Shown here: positions 1 through 8,015 of the stretch, piece after piece
Layout of the letters: the number at the start of each line of letters is the position of its first letter
How positions within the stretch are numbered: the first letter of the stretch is position 1
Source of the DNA: Spirochaetae bacterium HGW-Spirochaetae-7
GTDB lineage: Bacteria; Spirochaetota; Spirochaetia; Treponematales; UBA12059
Assembly (NCBI GenBank): GCA_002839245.1
Contig: PGXR01000001.1
Location: 4,284-42,357 of the forward strand
Length of the DNA stretch: 38,074 bases
Reading direction: 5' to 3'
Notes under the pieces: generated by a model
Told to the model about the DNA's origin: nothing
Database searches by the model: none
What the model saw: only the letters and a program-made list of their open reading frames with translations
Translations under genes and position numbers: made by a program

Positions 1-659
1 AGCCCGAGGTCGAGCGCGCCTTCGAGTCGGCCAAGGACGGGCTCCGAGCTCTCGGGCACCGCCTCATCGAAGTCGAGCTGCCGAGCCTCAAGTACGGGGT
101 GCCGGCCTACTACACGATAGCGACCGCGGAAGCGAGCGCCAACCTCGCGCGCTTCGACGGCATCCGCTACGGAAACTGCCCCGACTGGTCGGAGAACCAT
201 GAGGAGCTCATCGACAAAACCCGGGGCTCGGGTTTCGGGGTCGAAGTCAAGTTGCGCATCCTGCTTGGCACCTTCGTGCTGCGCTCGGGCTTCCAGGACC
301 GCTATTACCTGCGCGCCCAGCGCATACGCGCCGTCATACGGGCGGATTTCGACCGGGCTCTGTCGGCGTGCGATGCCATCCTGATGCCTGTATTCCCGAC
401 AAGGGCGTTCGGCCGCGGCGAGCGGGGTCTGTCCCCATTCGCCCAGAAGGCCGCGGACCTCTTCACCTGCTGCGCCAACCTCGCCGGGTTGCCTGCGCTG
501 GCCTTTCCCACAGGCGTCGAAGGCGGGCTGCCTGTCGGCGTCCAGCTGGTCGGCAGGGCCTTCGGGGAGGGCCTCCTCCTCGACGTTGCGGAAGGCTTCG
601 AGGCCGCCAACCCGGCGGCGCGGCCCGCGGGCTACCGGGAATTCTGGGGGCGATCATGA
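1..659 (+). CDS. gatA: Glutamyl-tRNA(Gln)/aspartyl-tRNA(Asn) amidotransferase subunit A, C-terminal part
   Basis: The reading frame is open from base 3 to the TGA at 657-659. It encodes the last ~218 residues of an amidase-signature protein; the catalytic Ser-Ser-Lys part lies upstream of the window. Recognisable GatA features are the stretch around YYTIATAEASANLARFDGIR and a late region with LAGLPALAFP followed by GLPVGVQLVG, typical of the GatA C-terminus. In the GatCAB complex, GatA releases ammonia from glutamine for transamidation of mischarged tRNA. The stop overlaps the gatB start as ATGA, so the two are translationally coupled. No gatC is visible; it may lie upstream. Confidence 0.95.
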   Translation, partial: PEVERAFESAKDGLRALGHRLIEVELPSLKYGVPAYYTIATAEASANLARFDGIRYGNCPDWSENHEELIDKTRGSGFGVEVKLRILLGTFVLRSGFQDRYYLRAQRIRAVIRADFDRALSACDAILMPVFPTRAFGRGERGLSPFAQKAADLFTCCANLAGLPALAFPTGVEGGLPVGVQLVGRAFGEGLLLDVAEGFEAANPAARPAGYREFWGRS

Positions 660-2209
660 AATACCAGTCGTTCATCGGCCTCGAGGTGCACATACACCTT
701 CTTACCAGGACCAAGGCGTTCTGCGGATGCAGGGCGGCCTTCGGCGACGAGCCGAACTCAAACGTCTGCCCGGTGTGCATGGGCTACCCCGGCGTCCTGC
801 CCGCGCTCAACGCCGAGGCGGTGAGGATGGGAGCCCTCGTGGCGACCGCCCTCCATTGCTCGCTGACGCGCCGGACCTGGTTCGAGCGGAAGCAGTACTT
901 CTATCCTGACATGCCCAAGAACTACCAGATTTCCCAGTTCGCCTCGCCCGTCGGTACCGACGGCTGGGTCGAGATCCCCGGCGCCGCCGGCGACGCCGCC
1001 GGTCCGGCCGGCGAGTCGAAACGCGTGCGCATCAAGGAATGCCACCTCGAGGAGGACGCGGGCAAGATGATACATGCCGGCAACGTATCCCTTGTCGACT
1101 ACAACCGCGCCGGGATGTCGCTCCTCGAGATAGTCACCGAGCCGGACTTCGAGACGGGCGCGCAGGCCGAGGCGTACCTGCACCAGCTCAGGCGGACGGT
1201 CCGCTGGCTGGGAGTCTGCGACGGCAACATGGAGGAAGGCTCGATGCGCTGCGACGCCAATGTGTCGGTCAACCTGGCCGGCGCGGGCCTGGGCAGCAAG
1301 GTGGAGATAAAGAACCTCAACTCGTCGCGCTTCGTCCGCCTCGGCCTGGACTACGAGATCCATCGCCAGACGGAACTACTCGAGAAGGGCGGCTCCGTCA
1401 GGCAGGAGACGCGGCTGTGGAACGAGAACCGCGACCAGACCGAGGTGATGCGTTCCAAGGAAAGCTCCCACGACTACCGTTTCTTCCCCGAACCCGACCT
1501 GCCCGTTTTCGTGGTCGACGACGCCTTCATTGCCTCCGTCGAAGCCGGTCTCGTCGAGCTGCCGCATGACCGGGAAGGCCGCCTGCGTTCGGAGTACCGC
1601 CTGTCTGCCGACCACGCGGCGCTGGTCTGCGACGAGCTTGCCTGCGCCGACTGGTTCGAGGACGCGGTGTCGGAGGCCGTCCGCCTGGGCGTGGACAAGG
1701 CGGCAGCAGCGGAGAAGGTCGCCGTCTGGATGGCCACCGAGATACGCCGCGTGATGAACCGCGACGGCCTGGGAATGGCCGACATCGGCATGCTCGGGGT
1801 GACCGGCGCAAGGCTGGCGGCGATAATAGCGCTGGTAGCCTCTGGCAGCGTGTCCAGCAAGGTGGCCAGGCAGGTATTCGACGCGGTACTCTCCGGGGAG
1901 GGCGAGCCGGCGGCCATCGTAGCCGCCCATGGCTGGGAACTGGTCGTCGATCCGGCGGCCATAGCCCTGGCGGTCGAGTCCGCGTTCGCCGCCGAGTCCT
2001 CGACAGTCGCTGACACATTGGCCGCCATCACTCGCGGCGATGCCGGGAAAATCCGGTCGCTGTCGGCGTTCCTCGCGGGCAAGGCGATAGCCGCGTCGGG
2101 TGGAAAAGCCGAGCCGGGAATGGTCAGGGCCGCCGTCGATGCCCGCTTCCTGGCGAGCGCGGAATTGCAGGCGTCCACCGGCCTATCGAACCAAGGAGAA
2201 AAGTCATGA
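656..2209 (+). CDS. gatB: Glutamyl-tRNA(Gln)/aspartyl-tRNA(Asn) amidotransferase subunit B
   Basis: 517 residues. GatB binds the tRNA, and its kinase domain activates the misacylated Glu or Asp so that ammonia from GatA can complete the amide. The start MKYQSFIGLEVHIHLLTRTK matches the family N-terminus. It is followed by FCGC and, later, CPVC, the CxC...CxxC zinc site. KNYQISQF and the MSLLEIVTEPD region are also typical. The last ~150 residues are the helical, YqeY-like tail that grips tRNA. The protein is somewhat longer than usual because of an Ala/Gly-rich insert near residues 105-120. The start is fixed by the ATGA overlap with gatA at 656-659; a longer in-frame opening upstream lies inside gatA and is not used. 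The end overlaps aspS by four bases. Confidence 0.97.
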   Translation: MKYQSFIGLEVHIHLLTRTKAFCGCRAAFGDEPNSNVCPVCMGYPGVLPALNAEAVRMGALVATALHCSLTRRTWFERKQYFYPDMPKNYQISQFASPVGTDGWVEIPGAAGDAAGPAGESKRVRIKECHLEEDAGKMIHAGNVSLVDYNRAGMSLLEIVTEPDFETGAQAEAYLHQLRRTVRWLGVCDGNMEEGSMRCDANVSVNLAGAGLGSKVEIKNLNSSRFVRLGLDYEIHRQTELLEKGGSVRQETRLWNENRDQTEVMRSKESSHDYRFFPEPDLPVFVVDDAFIASVEAGLVELPHDREGRLRSEYRLSADHAALVCDELACADWFEDAVSEAVRLGVDKAAAAEKVAVWMATEIRRVMNRDGLGMADIGMLGVTGARLAAIIALVASGSVSSKVARQVFDAVLSGEGEPAAIVAAHGWELVVDPAAIALAVESAFAAESSTVADTLAAITRGDAGKIRSLSAFLAGKAIAASGGKAEPGMVRAAVDARFLASAELQASTGLSNQGEKS

Positions 2210-3525
2210 GGATACTGGCCAAGGAATTGCAGGCGCTGAAGGCGGGCCCGGGAGGCACCCTGGAATCGGCCACAGAGGTCGAACTCAAGGGCTGGGTCCA
2301 CCGCGTCCGCGAGCTAGGCGGAGTCTCGTTCGTGATGGTCCGCGATCGTTCAGGGCTGGCCCAGGCCGTCGTCCAGGGCAAGGCCGACCTCAGCCTCGAG
2401 TCGGTGGTAGCCATCACCGGGACGCCAGCGGCCAATGAAAAAGCCCCGGGCGGCGTCGAACTCCGGGCATCGCGCATCGACATGATAGCCAGAGCGGAGC
2501 CGGACCTCCCGTACCCGGTCAACGGCGACCCGGGCAAGATCGGCCTCGACATCATCCTGGACCAGAGGCCGCTTTCGCTGCGCAACCCAAAGATACGGTC
2601 GATCTTCTCGGTGCAGGCCACCATCATCGAAGCCTTCTCGTCGTACCTCCGCGCTCATGGCTTCACCGAGATGAAGACGAGCAAGCTCATCGGTTCGGGC
2701 ACCGAGGGCGGCACCGGGCTGTTCGAAGTGGACTACTTCGACACCAAGGTCTATCTCGCCCAGTCGCCGCAGTTCTACAAGCAGATGATGGTCGCCAGCG
2801 GCATGGAGCGCGTCTTCGAGGTGGCTCCCGCCTACCGCGCGGAGAAGCACGACACGCCGCGGCACCTGAACGAATACGTTTCGATGGACGTGGAGATGGC
2901 CTTCATCGACTCGGAGCGAGACCTCATCGCCCTCGAGAAGGAACTGCTGTCATCGATCTTCGAGGCGGTCGCGAGCCGCAACGGCGATGACCTGGTCGTC
3001 TGGGGCGCGGTCGTGCCCGGCCCCGAGGCTGTCGCCCGATCGCCGATTGTCGCCCACGACGACGCCATCGCGATAGCCGCTGCCGAGCTGGAACGGTCGG
3101 GCGCATCCGCGAAGAAGGCGTACGAGATAAGCCCGGAGGTCGAGCGCCTCGTCTGCGCCTGGTCGGAGCGCGAGCACGGCAGCGACATCGTGTTCATAAA
3201 CGAGTTCCCGCGCAGGCACCGCCCCTTTTACACCTTCCCCCTCGACGCCAGCCGCACGATGAGCTTCGACGCCATCTTCCGCGGCCTCGAGATCACGACC
3301 GGCGGCCGCCGCCACAACGACTACCGGGCCATCCTCGACGTGCTCCCTAAGTTCGGCCTCAAGGCGGAGGATCTGGCGGACTACCTGTCGGTGTTCAAGT
3401 ACGGCTGCCCGCCGCACGGCGGCTTTGCCATTGGCTGCGAGCGCCTAACCCAGAAAATCCTGGGCCTGGCCAACGTCAAGGAAGCCAGCCTGTTTCCAAG
3501 GGACAGAAAGCGGGTCAGGCCATAG
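2206..3525 (+). CDS. aspS: Aspartyl-tRNA synthetase, archaeal type, probably non-discriminating (AspRS for tRNA Asp/Asn)
   Basis: 439 residues, the length of archaeal-type AspRS and much shorter than the ~590-residue bacterial form, because the GAD insertion is missing. An N-terminal OB-fold (GWVHRVRELGG) binds the anticodon. The class II core has motif 2 around FEVAPAYRAEKHDTPRHLNEY and motif 3 around GFAIGCERL. His32 and Pro81 occupy the two anticodon-loop positions that, as I recall from work on archaeal enzymes, are Trp and Lys in discriminating AspRS and His and Pro in non-discriminating AspRS. That predicts charging of tRNA(Asn) with Asp, which GatCAB would convert to Asn. The ATGA overlap with gatB supports this partnership. 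The tRNA specificity is inference; the enzyme family is certain. Confidence 0.95.
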   Translation: MRILAKELQALKAGPGGTLESATEVELKGWVHRVRELGGVSFVMVRDRSGLAQAVVQGKADLSLESVVAITGTPAANEKAPGGVELRASRIDMIARAEPDLPYPVNGDPGKIGLDIILDQRPLSLRNPKIRSIFSVQATIIEAFSSYLRAHGFTEMKTSKLIGSGTEGGTGLFEVDYFDTKVYLAQSPQFYKQMMVASGMERVFEVAPAYRAEKHDTPRHLNEYVSMDVEMAFIDSERDLIALEKELLSSIFEAVASRNGDDLVVWGAVVPGPEAVARSPIVAHDDAIAIAAAELERSGASAKKAYEISPEVERLVCAWSEREHGSDIVFINEFPRRHRPFYTFPLDASRTMSFDAIFRGLEITTGGRRHNDYRAILDVLPKFGLKAEDLADYLSVFKYGCPPHGGFAIGCERLTQKILGLANVKEASLFPRDRKRVRP

Positions 3526-3552
3526 GAACGCCCCAGGCTTGCGGTCGCAGCT

Positions 3553-4728
3553 CTACCAGCCGAAGCCGAGAAGCCACATGGGGATCATGCCCACGGCCGA
3601 GAAATCGGCACCGTCGCGGACGACGTGTCGTGCGCTCTTGCGTTTCTTGTGAAGGCCGCCGACTTCAACAGTGATGTCATTGTCAACGATGAAGTCGGCC
3701 GCGGTCTCGTCCCTTGAGGCATGGACCGAATGTCCGGCGTACTCCAATGCCGCTGCCACGAAGGCTTCCCTCATGTTTCCTTCCTTGCCCGACAGTGCTG
3801 GATACAGTGACGGATCCGCGAAGAAGATTTTTGCGCCTACAGACATGGCCGAGTGGTTCGTTGCGTACCTGATGATCCTGAGCAGCCCAGTCTGCTCCAT
3901 GGCGTGGAGCAGGGAATAGAGCTTCTCCTTTCCCAGATTCCATTCCCTGCACAGCGAGTTTACCTGGATGACCGGAATGTTTGACTGCGAGAGGTAGCCC
4001 AGGACGGCATTCATCAACCTGAAATGGTTCTGGGTGATATTCGGCACCAGAAACGGGATATCCGCTTCCATCGTTTTCTGGACCACCTGCAGGAGCTTCT
4101 GCGGATAGCTTTCCGTTCCCTCTGTGAAGAGCGGCTTGAAGCCGTATTCGAGGTATTCCTCGAACAATGACAGCACCGGGCATGTCCGTAGAATAGTTGC
4201 GACGATGGTTACATCATGATGCAATGGATCCTGAAGTCCGAAATCTCCTCGACCGCGAAGAACCAAATACTCCCTGAAAGACAGCGGAGGCATTGAAATC
4301 GAGACGAAGCGACGCGACAAGTCTGCTATTCCCTGTGACAGGAGCAGCGAGCTCGATCCGCTTGCCCATATCGTGCATGCCGGCCAGGCATCGTACAGGG
4401 CCTTGAGATCCCTGCTCCAATCGCGGGCCGCGTGGATCTCGTCCAGATAGACAACGGTGACTCCGCGCTGGAAAAGACGTTCGACCCACACATACAATGA
4501 CTGCACGGACAGGGCTGGATGATCCATGCTCAGGTATCTGGCTCCAGACCTTTCAGCGCTTCTCAGCAGGAAGGACGTCTTGCCGATACCACGGGGACCG
4601 TTGATGATGACTCCGCGATCGGCTATCGTCCGCTCGACTGCCCAGGGTCTGACCGGCGATTTCAGCGCATTGAAAAGCCGGGCTTGGACGAGAGCTGCTG
4701 AGTCGAGGATTCCATACTCATCGATCAT
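3553..4728 (-). CDS. AAA-family ATPase of the DUF4143-like (COG1373-like) group
   Basis: 391 residues. Walker A is GPRGIGKT at residues 44-51, Walker B is VVYLDEIH at about 92-99, and a sensor-like WASGSSSLLL follows. The middle part has winged-helix-like character. The end (DFIVDNDITVEVGG...KK) recalls a PD-(D/E)XK-like fold, as in DUF4143 ATPases. Members are common, horizontally mobile and of unclear function; proposed roles are in DNA handling or defence. It stands alone, convergent with aspS and 27 bases from its stop. There is no Shine-Dalgarno before the ATG; instead a -10-like TACTAT sits six bases upstream, so the mRNA may be leaderless. A 12-base inverted repeat covers the promoter. 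GC content is lower than in its neighbours, which suggests acquisition. Confidence 0.85.
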   Translation of the reverse strand: MIDEYGILDSAALVQARLFNALKSPVRPWAVERTIADRGVIINGPRGIGKTSFLLRSAERSGARYLSMDHPALSVQSLYVWVERLFQRGVTVVYLDEIHAARDWSRDLKALYDAWPACTIWASGSSSLLLSQGIADLSRRFVSISMPPLSFREYLVLRGRGDFGLQDPLHHDVTIVATILRTCPVLSLFEEYLEYGFKPLFTEGTESYPQKLLQVVQKTMEADIPFLVPNITQNHFRLMNAVLGYLSQSNIPVIQVNSLCREWNLGKEKLYSLLHAMEQTGLLRIIRYATNHSAMSVGAKIFFADPSLYPALSGKEGNMREAFVAAALEYAGHSVHASRDETAADFIVDNDITVEVGGLHKKRKSARHVVRDGADFSAVGMIPMWLLGFGW

Positions 4729-4734
4729 GTATCG

Positions 4735-4763
4735 ATAGTATCACAGAACCGTAATGGCAACAA
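4735..4763 (-). promoter_or_regulatory. Probable promoter of the AAA ATPase gene
   Basis: Read on the reverse strand, TTGTTG (4763-4758), 17 bases, then TACTAT (4740-4735). The ATG at 4728 begins six bases beyond the -10. Transcription would start at or within a base of the start codon, and no Shine-Dalgarno is present. The -35 match is weak (TTG only), so the call rests mainly on the -10 geometry shared with other genes here. Confidence 0.45.
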
Positions 4764-4783
4764 TCGGTTCTGTGATAGAACCG
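4739..4783. promoter_or_regulatory. Inverted-repeat operator candidate with three AGAACC half-sites
   Basis: TATCACAGAACC (4739-4750) and GGTTCTGTGATA (4766-4777) are perfect 12-base inverted repeats with a 15-base spacer. A second inverted repeat shares one arm: CGGTTCT (4765-4771) and AGAACCG (4777-4783). AGAACC therefore occurs three times in alternating orientation. The block lies over the -10 and spacer of the ATPase promoter, so it looks like an operator for autoregulation. It could instead form a DNA cruciform or serve as a recognition site for the ATPase. Confidence 0.6.
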
Positions 4784-4888
4784 CTAGCGATATCCTGACC
4801 TTTGGATACAAGTAACCGTATCAGGGACTCGGCCATATCGCCTGGCCGCCGTCGAGCATGACGCCCAGCTCCCATTGTCTGTCCTGAA

Positions 4889-4924
4889 TTGACAATTTCT
4901 TCTTCCGTATGTACTGTAATTACA
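4889..4924 (+). promoter_or_regulatory. mazE promoter with overlapping palindrome
   Basis: A perfect -35, TTGACA (4889-4894), 17 bases, then TACTGT (4912-4917, a weak -10), with the ATG exactly six bases later at 4924. The sequence TGTAATTACA (4915-4924) is a perfect palindrome. It is framed by ATGTA (4909-4913) and TACAT (4921-4925). An operator over the -10 and start codon fits autorepression by a MazE/AbrB-type antitoxin. Confidence 0.55.
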
Positions 4925-5181
4925 TGAAAGCCCAGCTGGTCAAGATTGGAAACTCACGAGGTATCAGGCTTCCCCAGAAGTTGCTGACGTTGTACAGGAT
5001 CAATGAAGGGGATGAATTGGAACTCGAAGAGCGACGGGATGGTATTCTCCTCCGTCCCGGCCGGGCGGATTCCATGAAGCTGTCCTTCGAAGCCAGCTAT
5101 CGCGAGATGATCGCCGAACCGGCTGAACACGATGAATGGTCCGATTGGGATTCCGTTTCGGGAGACGGCTTGCATGCTTGA
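4924..5181 (+). CDS. mazE: MazE-type antitoxin, SpoVT/AbrB fold
   Basis: 85 residues from MKAQLVKIGNSRGIRLP, the hallmark of the swapped-hairpin AbrB/MazE DNA-binding domain (residues 1-45). An acidic, probably unstructured tail (AEPAEHDEWSDWD) would bind and block the toxin. The ATG at 4909 is in frame, but it overlaps the -10 region and adds five residues before the conserved motif, so 4924 is preferred. There is no Shine-Dalgarno. The gene overlaps the toxin gene by eight bases, the usual order antitoxin then toxin. It neutralises the toxin and probably represses its own promoter together with it. Confidence 0.88.
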   Translation: MKAQLVKIGNSRGIRLPQKLLTLYRINEGDELELEERRDGILLRPGRADSMKLSFEASYREMIAEPAEHDEWSDWDSVSGDGLHA

Positions 5182-5509
5182 CCGCTATGGAGTGTACTGG
5201 GTCAACCTCGATTTTGTGGTCGGTACGGAAATCGCGAAAACACGACCGGCGGTGATCATCAGTGATGACGCCATGAATCGTGTTCTTGGAACCGTAGTCG
5301 TTTGTCCCGTCACCTCGCGAGTCCATCAGCGCTGGTCCAGCAGGGTGCAGACGAGCGTTGGCGGGCAGGTTTCCGAGATAGCCGTGGATCAAATCCGCAC
5401 GGTCGACAAATCCCGTATCGGCGCCAAGCTGGACCAGCTTGACGATATTGCCGCCGCTGCGATACGCCATATCGTAACCATGATGTACGGGATCCTGTCG
5501 GTGGAGTGA
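5174..5509 (+). CDS. mazF: MazF/PemK-type endoribonuclease toxin
   Basis: 111 residues, the normal size. The family pattern is clear: an early GVYWVNLDFVVGTEIAKTRP with the conserved RP that starts the core, a VVVCPVTS strand, then SEIAVDQIRTVDKSRIG. MazF toxins cut mRNA at short sequence motifs and stop translation until the antitoxin is restored. The start is the ATG at 5174, inside the end of mazE. A longer in-frame opening from 5132 would lie within the antitoxin gene and lacks family residues. The cleavage motif cannot be told from sequence. Confidence 0.92.
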   Translation: MLDRYGVYWVNLDFVVGTEIAKTRPAVIISDDAMNRVLGTVVVCPVTSRVHQRWSSRVQTSVGGQVSEIAVDQIRTVDKSRIGAKLDQLDDIAAAAIRHIVTMMYGILSVE

Positions 5510-5603
5510 CGGGCCTTGCGTTGCCGCGAATCTCCCACGCTCCATGATGACGTTCAAGTTCGGAAAACTGCGGTCGGCTTCTTCCAAATTCCCTTTTCTC
5601 CTA

Positions 5604-5609
5604 TATACT
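5604..5609 (+). promoter_or_regulatory. -10 box (TATACT) of the coiled-coil protein gene
   Basis: TATACT is a five-of-six match to the -10 consensus in an otherwise unremarkable 149-base gap after mazF. No good -35 is seen at the right distance. The start codon is ~50 bases downstream, and a Shine-Dalgarno GGAGG lies at 5646-5650. Confidence 0.45.
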
Positions 5610-5658
5610 TGGCTTGACGTCTCGATGTTCTATGTTCATGCGCTCGGAGGGATTCCTG

Positions 5659-7977
5659 ATGTCCGAAAAAAGCCTCTTGCAGAAAGCCGCTCGATTCGCC
5701 AAGGCCGCCGGATCCGAGCTGTCCTCGGGTACCGACTTCGTCTTCGACAAGGATTCAGGCATTTCCAAGGAAGACCAGAAGGATATCCTCCTCCATATCG
5801 ATACGGTAGCCAAATCAAGCCGTATCGTCGCCGGCCCGGAAACATGGAAAGTGCGTCCGAAGAAGCGGGGCATCGCCCTGCCTCTCGTCGTCAATCTCGC
5901 AGGCGCGCTCGTCCTGGCAGGCGGCCTGTACGGACTCGGACTTGTTTTCGCGCCTTCCGAAGAAAGTTTCGAATCGAGTTCCGCCCAGCTGGCTTCGGCG
6001 GAAGGCCGCTTGCTCCAGGAAATAAAACGGGAAACCGAAGGCCGCATCCAGGAAAAGGACAAGGAAATAGCCGCCATCCAGCAAAGGATGGCTTCGCTCG
6101 ACAGCGAGCGCGATGAGCTGCTCTCGAGCGTCGACGCCAGGATCAAGGCCAAGGAAACAGAACTCAAGGACCAGCTCAAGCTCGAACTCGACAGGGAACG
6201 CCAGCGCCTCATCGACGAGGGGCTGTCCCAGACGGACGTCCAGGAGCGCATGCGCGAATTCGAAAAGCGCAAGACTGAAGAATTCAAGTCCCAGCTGGAT
6301 GGCTTCGCGAAGAAGGCCGAGGAGGAGAAGGCAGCGCTCCAGTCCAGGCTCGACAAGGCGCGCGACGAATACCGGACCAGCCTCTCCGCCGCCACCACGG
6401 AGCGCCAGCGCATCCAGGACGAGTCGCGGCAACGGGAGCAGGACCTTCGAGCCCAGCTCGACGACAAGAACAAGGCGCTTGAAGCCGAGCGGGCCCGCAC
6501 GGCGGACAGCCTGAAGGGCGCACAGGCCGAGCTGACGCGTTTCAACCAGGACGCGGCCAGGGTCAAGGCGGTCGAGGACAGGCTCGTGGGGCTGTACGCT
6601 TCCGCCAGGCAGTCGTTGCGGGACGGCAGGCTCGACGATGCCGCCGCGACGCTCGATTCCCTGCGCGCGTACCTGGCCGATCCCCAGGTTGCCGGGGTCC
6701 CCACCCTGCAGGCGAGGCGTGAGCTTGATCTGTTCGCGGTCGAGCTCATCGAGCGTTCCATCAATTCCGAACGGTCCAAGACATCCGCCGACACTTCCCG
6801 CGTCACGGCGGCCCTCGATGCCCTGGCCGTGGTTCGCAACGAGGTCGAGCGGGCCCGGGCCGCCATCGCCGCGGGGGATCCGGCCGCGGCGATGACGGCC
6901 TATCGCAGGGCGCTCTCGGCGACCAGCGAGCTCAAGGAAGCCGGCGCCTTCATCGAAGGAAACGGCAAAGCCATGCTCGACGCGAAGGTCGCCGAACTCG
7001 AGGCGGCGACGCTTGCCGCCCAGACGGCCGCCGTGGAGGCGAAGGTCGCGCTGGGCGCCGTGGAAGCCGCTGCGCGGGACGAAAAGGCACTCGAAGCGGC
7101 CTTCGTCCGCCTGTTGTCGAGCCTGCCGCTCGGCCCCGGAGACGCTTCCCGGGTCTATTCGTTCATCAAGACCGCCGGCGCGAGGGAGGCCGTCGCCGCC
7201 GGCAAGGCTTCCGATACAGCTTCCGCCGGCGTGCCGTTCAGGGCGGCGGCGGCGGACCTGTCGGCAGGCCGCTACTTCGAGGCGATACAGGGCTTCGCGA
7301 CCGTGCTTGCCAGGTACCCGGCCGCAGGCCAGGTACCCCGGGCGGTCGAGGGATTGCGCGATGCCGGCGGCGGACTCGTCGTCGCCCTCCAGGAAGCCAG
7401 GGACAAGGCCGCCGAGCGCATAGCCGAGCTGGAGTCGCGTCTCGCGGCAGCCCGCAACGAGGTCCCAGAGCCGATCCCCGGCACAGCCTCCGCGGCGGCC
7501 GGCGCCACCGCGACGACCGCTCCGGGCGCCGCCGGAAGCACCATCCCGACTGCCGAGCTTGTCGCCCTCCAGCAGGAGAAGTCCAGACTCGAGTCCGAGC
7601 TCGAGACTGCCAGGATGCGCTACGAGGCCGTCGCTTCCGCATACCGCGCCTATGGTGCCGACGAGGAAGCCATCCTTGCCCGGGGCGGCGACCTGGCACT
7701 GGTGGAAGCCAAGGCCAAGCTGGACGCGTTCCTGTCCAGCCCCGCCGTCTCATCCGCGATGCCGGGCATGCGGGACCGCATAGCCCGCTACCTTGCCGCC
7801 TTCCAGACAGCCGGCCAGAAGGAAGTGCTGTTCAACGCAGCCGACATAGTCGACGGGGCCGCCCGCATCCGTGACGCAGCGACCAGGGGCCGCTATTTCA
7901 GCGACCTGGAGAAGCGCAACGCCGGCAACCAGTCGATGCTCGAGTTCATTGATTCGGTGCGGCAGACCTTCAGGTAG
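5659..7977 (+). CDS. Membrane-anchored long coiled-coil protein of unknown function
   Basis: 772 residues from the ATG at 5659, which has GGAGG eight bases before it; the in-frame TTG at 5614 has no ribosome site. Residues 1-70 are cytoplasmic and basic, and 71-97 form one membrane segment (GIALPLVVNLAGALVLAGGL). Residues ~100-310 are an almost unbroken charged heptad-like coiled coil rich in Glu, Lys, Arg and Gln. After this come Ala-rich helical repeats, one stretch of which (ADLSAGRYFEAIQGFATVL) resembles a TPR helix pair. An Ala/Thr/Pro linker (~490-520) leads to a second short coiled coil. I recognise no enzymatic motif. The layout suggests an envelope scaffold. It is monocistronic, with a hairpin at its 3' end. 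Confidence 0.85.
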   Translation: MSEKSLLQKAARFAKAAGSELSSGTDFVFDKDSGISKEDQKDILLHIDTVAKSSRIVAGPETWKVRPKKRGIALPLVVNLAGALVLAGGLYGLGLVFAPSEESFESSSAQLASAEGRLLQEIKRETEGRIQEKDKEIAAIQQRMASLDSERDELLSSVDARIKAKETELKDQLKLELDRERQRLIDEGLSQTDVQERMREFEKRKTEEFKSQLDGFAKKAEEEKAALQSRLDKARDEYRTSLSAATTERQRIQDESRQREQDLRAQLDDKNKALEAERARTADSLKGAQAELTRFNQDAARVKAVEDRLVGLYASARQSLRDGRLDDAAATLDSLRAYLADPQVAGVPTLQARRELDLFAVELIERSINSERSKTSADTSRVTAALDALAVVRNEVERARAAIAAGDPAAAMTAYRRALSATSELKEAGAFIEGNGKAMLDAKVAELEAATLAAQTAAVEAKVALGAVEAAARDEKALEAAFVRLLSSLPLGPGDASRVYSFIKTAGAREAVAAGKASDTASAGVPFRAAAADLSAGRYFEAIQGFATVLARYPAAGQVPRAVEGLRDAGGGLVVALQEARDKAAERIAELESRLAAARNEVPEPIPGTASAAAGATATTAPGAAGSTIPTAELVALQQEKSRLESELETARMRYEAVASAYRAYGADEEAILARGGDLALVEAKAKLDAFLSSPAVSSAMPGMRDRIARYLAAFQTAGQKEVLFNAADIVDGAARIRDAATRGRYFSDLEKRNAGNQSMLEFIDSVRQTFR

Positions 7978-7985
7978 GGACGCAA

Positions 7986-8015
7986 CCGGGCTGGACGGTC
8001 AGTCGTCCAGCCTGG
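7986..8015. terminator. Convergent-gene hairpin, probable bidirectional terminator
   Basis: CCGGGCTGGACG (7986-7997) pairs with CGTCCAGCCTGG (8004-8015) in a 12-base stem with one G-U pair and a six-base loop. The loop contains the stop codon of the reverse-strand lipoprotein gene, and the stem overlaps its last codons. It separates two convergent genes. It lacks a strong T-run on either side. Confidence 0.55.

Noticed and set aside
5601..6866. Reverse-strand Ser-rich frame of 421 codons
   Set aside because: It is a composition artefact opposite the coiled-coil gene.
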